The notes below the pieces were generated by a model that did no database searches, had not been told where the DNA came from, and was given only the letters and a program-made list of their open reading frames with translations. Positions 7,103 to 8,847 of a DNA stretch of 8,847 nucleotides are shown here, piece by piece. Source of the stretch: Alphaproteobacteria bacterium UBA3307 (GTDB taxonomy: Bacteria; Pseudomonadota; Alphaproteobacteria; RF32; CAG-239); NCBI GenBank assembly GCA_002361365.1, contig DEST01000111.1, positions 1 to 8,847 on the forward strand, in the 5' to 3' direction. Position 1 is the stretch's first letter; every line of letters starts with the position of its first letter. A program made the position numbers and the translations under genes.

Positions 7103-7835
7103 TTTGCAAACACAACAACAATTACCGCTTGAATTTACACACAGAAACGATATGGGACGAGATGATTTTATGGTTTCGGAATGTAATGAAGCCGCCTTCA
7201 GGTTAATAGATTCGTGGCCGCAGTGGTTTGGTTCTGGATTGTTTATTTATGGGCCTAAAGGATGCGGAAAGTCGCATTTGGCACATTTATTTGCTGATAA
7301 GGTGAAGACTGCTTCAACTAAACCGGTTGCCGTGAAAATTATTGATGCAGCGGCAGTAAATATGCGCAACGTCAAAAGGCTGGCAACAGAAAATGCCGCG
7401 ATTGTGATTGAAAATGTTATGCCGAACAATAATAATGAAGCGTTATTTCATTTGTTTAATCTATTTAATGTCAGCGGCAAATATATGTTGTGGACAGCAC
7501 AAACCGCGCCCAACAAAATGAATTTTAGGTTGAAAGATTTGCAAACGCGACTCAATATGTTACCGCGTACCGCAATTTATGAACCGGATGATTTGATGTT
7601 ACAAATGTTAATTGTAAAATTATTTAATGACCGGCAAATCACAATTTCTGCTGAGATTTTGAAATATATGCTGACCAACGCACAACGCTCTTTTGCCTAT
7701 ATAGAATCTTTGGTCGAAGAAATTGATAAAATTTCTTTAGCTCGTCAAAGCGCCGTAAATTATGCTGTTGTCAAAAAAGCAATGGAACTTTTGCTTGAAG
7801 ACAAATGTGAGCCGGATTTGTTTGATGAGATTTAA
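7092..7835 (+). CDS. hdaA: Hda/HdaA-type DnaA regulatory inactivator
   Basis: This 247-residue AAA+ protein is related to DnaA but has no C-terminal DNA-binding domain, as expected for Hda. Hda bound to the DNA sliding clamp stimulates hydrolysis of DnaA-bound ATP and prevents re-initiation. The N-terminal QLPLEF (10-15) is the clamp-binding motif (E. coli Hda has QLSLPL). The GRDDFMVSECNEAA segment (22-35) is typical of alphaproteobacterial members. Walker A is GPKGCGKS (54-61), and the Walker B position reads AIVIEN (103-108). The arginine finger (box VII) is Arg153 in LKDLQTRL, and the sensor 2 arginine is Arg199 in QRSFAYIE. Walker B has Glu-Asn instead of Asp-Asp/Glu; E. coli Hda has Asp-Asn there, so weak hydrolysis is a family trait. 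The start lies 11 bases inside the end of cckA, indicating translational coupling. A fallback name is DnaA-like ATPase. Confidence 0.9.
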   Translation: MTDDLQTQQQLPLEFTHRNDMGRDDFMVSECNEAAFRLIDSWPQWFGSGLFIYGPKGCGKSHLAHLFADKVKTASTKPVAVKIIDAAAVNMRNVKRLATENAAIVIENVMPNNNNEALFHLFNLFNVSGKYMLWTAQTAPNKMNFRLKDLQTRLNMLPRTAIYEPDDLMLQMLIVKLFNDRQITISAEILKYMLTNAQRSFAYIESLVEEIDKISLARQSAVNYAVVKKAMELLLEDKCEPDLFDEI

Positions 7836-7863
7836 GATGAAATTAAGATTTTTTAATTATACT
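7832..7863 (+). promoter_or_regulatory. Putative CtrA-type site over a promoter for the TerB-like gene
   Basis: TTAA (7832-7835), seven bases, TTAA (7843-7846) matches the CtrA full-site consensus TTAA-N7-TTAA exactly; its left half overlaps the hda stop codon. A good -10 hexamer, TATACT, lies at 7858-7863, so the site covers the -35 position, where no TTGACA-like element exists. The start of transcription would be near 7870, placing the site centre near -31, the geometry of CtrA-activated promoters. The Shine-Dalgarno of the TerB-like gene follows at 7876. A/T richness makes TTAA common, so this needs experimental support. Confidence 0.45.
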
Positions 7864-7886
7864 ATCTTAAACAATAGGAGATTGAA

Positions 7887-8318
7887 ATGATGGATTCTGA
7901 TTATATTACCGCACTTTCGTATGATGAAAAAATCATATTTTTGAAAATATTTTGCTGCTTGGTGCGTGCGGACGGCAAAATAGACGAGGATGAAATCGGT
8001 TTTTTGAAAAATATTGCAGCTCGTTACGGAATAGATAATCGGACAGTTGTAGATATTATCAAGCAGCCGAAAATAAATTGTGCGACAGAGGCAAAAAAAA
8101 TTACCAACCGGCAACACGCATTGCAATTGGTTAAAGAAATGTGCGTGTTAGCAAACATAGATAATGATTTAGATGACAAAGAACTTGATGTTGTTATCGA
8201 TTGTGCTCGGGCTATGGATGTAGAAGACGAAAAAATCGTATTGATAAATCGTTGGGTTCTGGATAGCCTGATTTTAAGCAAAACCGGAGAAATAATTTTG
8301 GAACAAGACAATGGATAA
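7887..8318 (+). CDS. TerB-like domain protein
   Basis: A 143-residue, acidic, all-helical cytosolic protein. The pattern LVRADGKIDEDEIGFL (25-40), followed by about 55 residues and then VLANIDNDLDDKELDVV (87-103), is the two-half acidic helix pair typical of the TerB/DjlA N-terminal fold. In TerB this Asp-rich arrangement is associated with metal binding. The family includes tellurite-resistance TerB and many uncharacterised stress or membrane-associated proteins, so the function is not known. No other ter genes are visible, which argues against a real tellurite-resistance cluster. AGGAG at 7876-7880 lies six bases before the ATG at 7887; an adjacent ATG at 7890 is possible. It overlaps the following gene by eight bases, so the two are probably made together. 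Confidence 0.75.
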   Translation: MMDSDYITALSYDEKIIFLKIFCCLVRADGKIDEDEIGFLKNIAARYGIDNRTVVDIIKQPKINCATEAKKITNRQHALQLVKEMCVLANIDNDLDDKELDVVIDCARAMDVEDEKIVLINRWVLDSLILSKTGEIILEQDNG

Positions 8319-8691
8319 AGAAGAATTAAAGCAAATATTGCGTGCGCAAAACGAACCGTTGGATATTGCCGCAAAACGTAAGTTGGCGTATTTGCAGAGC
8401 GATGATGTGTTTACTGATACACCGGAAACTTATGAAAGTATAACAGATTCATTAACCGATACTTCTTTGGCCGACGCATTTGCCAGCACAATTTCCGCGC
8501 ATCCGGAGCCGGCATATCAGCCACAAACGCAAGCTTATCGAAACAATGCAAATACGTATAAAGTGCCGCAGTATGCAACATCAAATCCCAGTGCGGAAAC
8601 AATAGCCTCTCATAAACAAAATATAGCGGCTAAAATTGCTGCTTTACGCGGAATTTCTATGCCCGGAGATTATTTAAGCAAAAAACACTGA
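8311..8691 (+). CDS. Small unrecognised protein, partly low-complexity
   Basis: I do not recognise this 126-residue protein. It starts inside the end of the TerB-like gene (ATGG/TAA overlap of eight bases), which strongly suggests a coupled, real gene. Residues 1-30 are charged and probably helical. Residues about 30-95 are rich in Ser, Thr, Asp, Pro, Gln, Asn and Tyr and look disordered. The last 30 (SAETIASHKQNIAAKIAALRG and following) again look helical with an amphipathic Ala/Ile pattern. No signal peptide, membrane helix or cysteine motif is seen. A small disordered partner or adaptor of the TerB-like protein is a possible but unproven role. GGAA at 8299-8302 is a weak ribosome binding site. 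Confidence 0.65.
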   Translation: MDKEELKQILRAQNEPLDIAAKRKLAYLQSDDVFTDTPETYESITDSLTDTSLADAFASTISAHPEPAYQPQTQAYRNNANTYKVPQYATSNPSAETIASHKQNIAAKIAALRGISMPGDYLSKKH

Positions 8692-8760
8692 AAAGCAAAA
8701 TCACAAAATTGATGATTATGTGTTCTGTTTCGTTATATTTGTAATACATTTTATTATCAT

Positions 8761-8790
8761 AAAAAAAGAACCCCACAAAAGTAGGGCCTT
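8761..8790 (-). terminator. Probable rho-independent terminator of the tRNA-Thr gene
   Basis: On the minus strand AAGGCCCTAC (8790-8781), a TTTT loop and GTGGGGTTC (8776-8768) form an imperfect stem of about eight pairs with some G-U, followed directly by seven T (8767-8761). It lies four bases downstream of the encoded CCA end. On the plus strand there is no T tract after the hairpin, so it would not serve the convergent operon by the standard mechanism. Confidence 0.6.
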
Positions 8791-8794
8791 AAAA

Positions 8795-8847
8795 TGGTGC
8801 CGACAGAGAGACTTGAACTCCCGACCCACTGATTACAAATCAGTTGC
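8795..8847 (-). tRNA. tRNA-Thr (anticodon TGT), 5' part outside the window
   Basis: The reverse complement shows the anticodon arm ACTGA-TTTGTAA-TCAGT with anticodon TGT (reads ACA, threonine). It continues with a variable loop, a T arm GGGAG-TTCAAGT-CTCTC, the 3' acceptor strand TGTCGGC, discriminator A and an encoded CCA at 8797-8795. The D arm and 5' acceptor strand lie beyond the right edge. The sequence around the anticodon (GCAACTGATTTGTAATCAGT) is typical of bacterial tRNA-Thr. Confidence 0.93.

Noticed and set aside
7843..7870. TTAAGAT...ATCTTAA as a transcription terminator after hda
   Set aside because: The stem would be only seven mostly A-T pairs with a 14-base loop and no T tract follows, so it is unlikely to terminate.
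7887..8318. Tellurite-resistance (ter) operon
   Set aside because: Only a TerB-like fold is present; no terA, terC, terD or terE genes are in view, so the resistance label is not supported.
8024..8374. Minus-strand open frame of 116 codons
   Set aside because: It is antisense to the TerB-like gene and its successor, both supported by ribosome binding sites, overlap and domain pattern.
1..8847. CRISPR arrays, insertion sequences, prophage or defence genes
   Set aside because: No regularly spaced direct repeats, transposase or integrase sequences or phage genes were seen; apart from the left-edge BI-1 gene and right-edge tRNA, all major open frames are housekeeping-like.
8795..8847. tRNA-Thr as an integration (att) site
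   Set aside because: No integrase and no second copy of the tRNA 3' end were seen within the window.

Overview
The window (8847 bases, clearly AT-rich) looks like chromosomal DNA of a low-GC alphaproteobacterium. The main evidence is a CckA-type hybrid histidine kinase, the head of the CckA-ChpT-CtrA cell-cycle phosphorelay, followed immediately by a short DnaA-like ATPase of the Hda/HdaA type with the N-terminal clamp-binding motif seen in alphaproteobacterial HdaA. The low GC and long AT-rich spacers point to a reduced or host-associated/uncultured lineage, but that is inference from composition only.

Left part (1-2700): a minus-strand Bax inhibitor-1 (BI-1/YccA) membrane protein runs off the left edge and is transcribed divergently from an orphan class I SAM-dependent methyltransferase (748-1518). 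Two bases after the methyltransferase stop there is a near-consensus sigma70 promoter (TTGACA-N17-TACAAA). It drives an unrecognised 354-residue, probably alpha-helical protein that lacks a visible Shine-Dalgarno sequence. A clear rho-independent terminator (2663-2700) closes this unit.

Central and right part (2826-8691): five plus-strand genes lie nearly end to end: phosphoglucomutase, cckA, hda, a TerB-like protein and a small unrecognised low-complexity protein. Gaps or overlaps are 20 nt (pgm/cckA), an 11-nt overlap (cckA/hda), 51 nt (hda/terB-like) and an 8-nt overlap (terB-like/last gene). The cckA-hda overlap physically couples two controllers of replication initiation: CckA, which acts on CtrA, and Hda, which inactivates DnaA-ATP.

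The 51-nt hda/terB-like gap contains an exact TTAA-N7-TTAA, the classic CtrA full-site consensus. It sits over the -35 position of a good -10 hexamer (TATACT), as at CtrA-activated promoters. If real, the CckA pathway would control the TerB-like pair at the end of its own operon. This is the most interesting hypothesis in the window.

Right edge: a minus-strand tRNA-Thr(TGT), cut at its 5' end, carries an encoded CCA and is followed by its own terminator-like hairpin. It is convergent with the operon.
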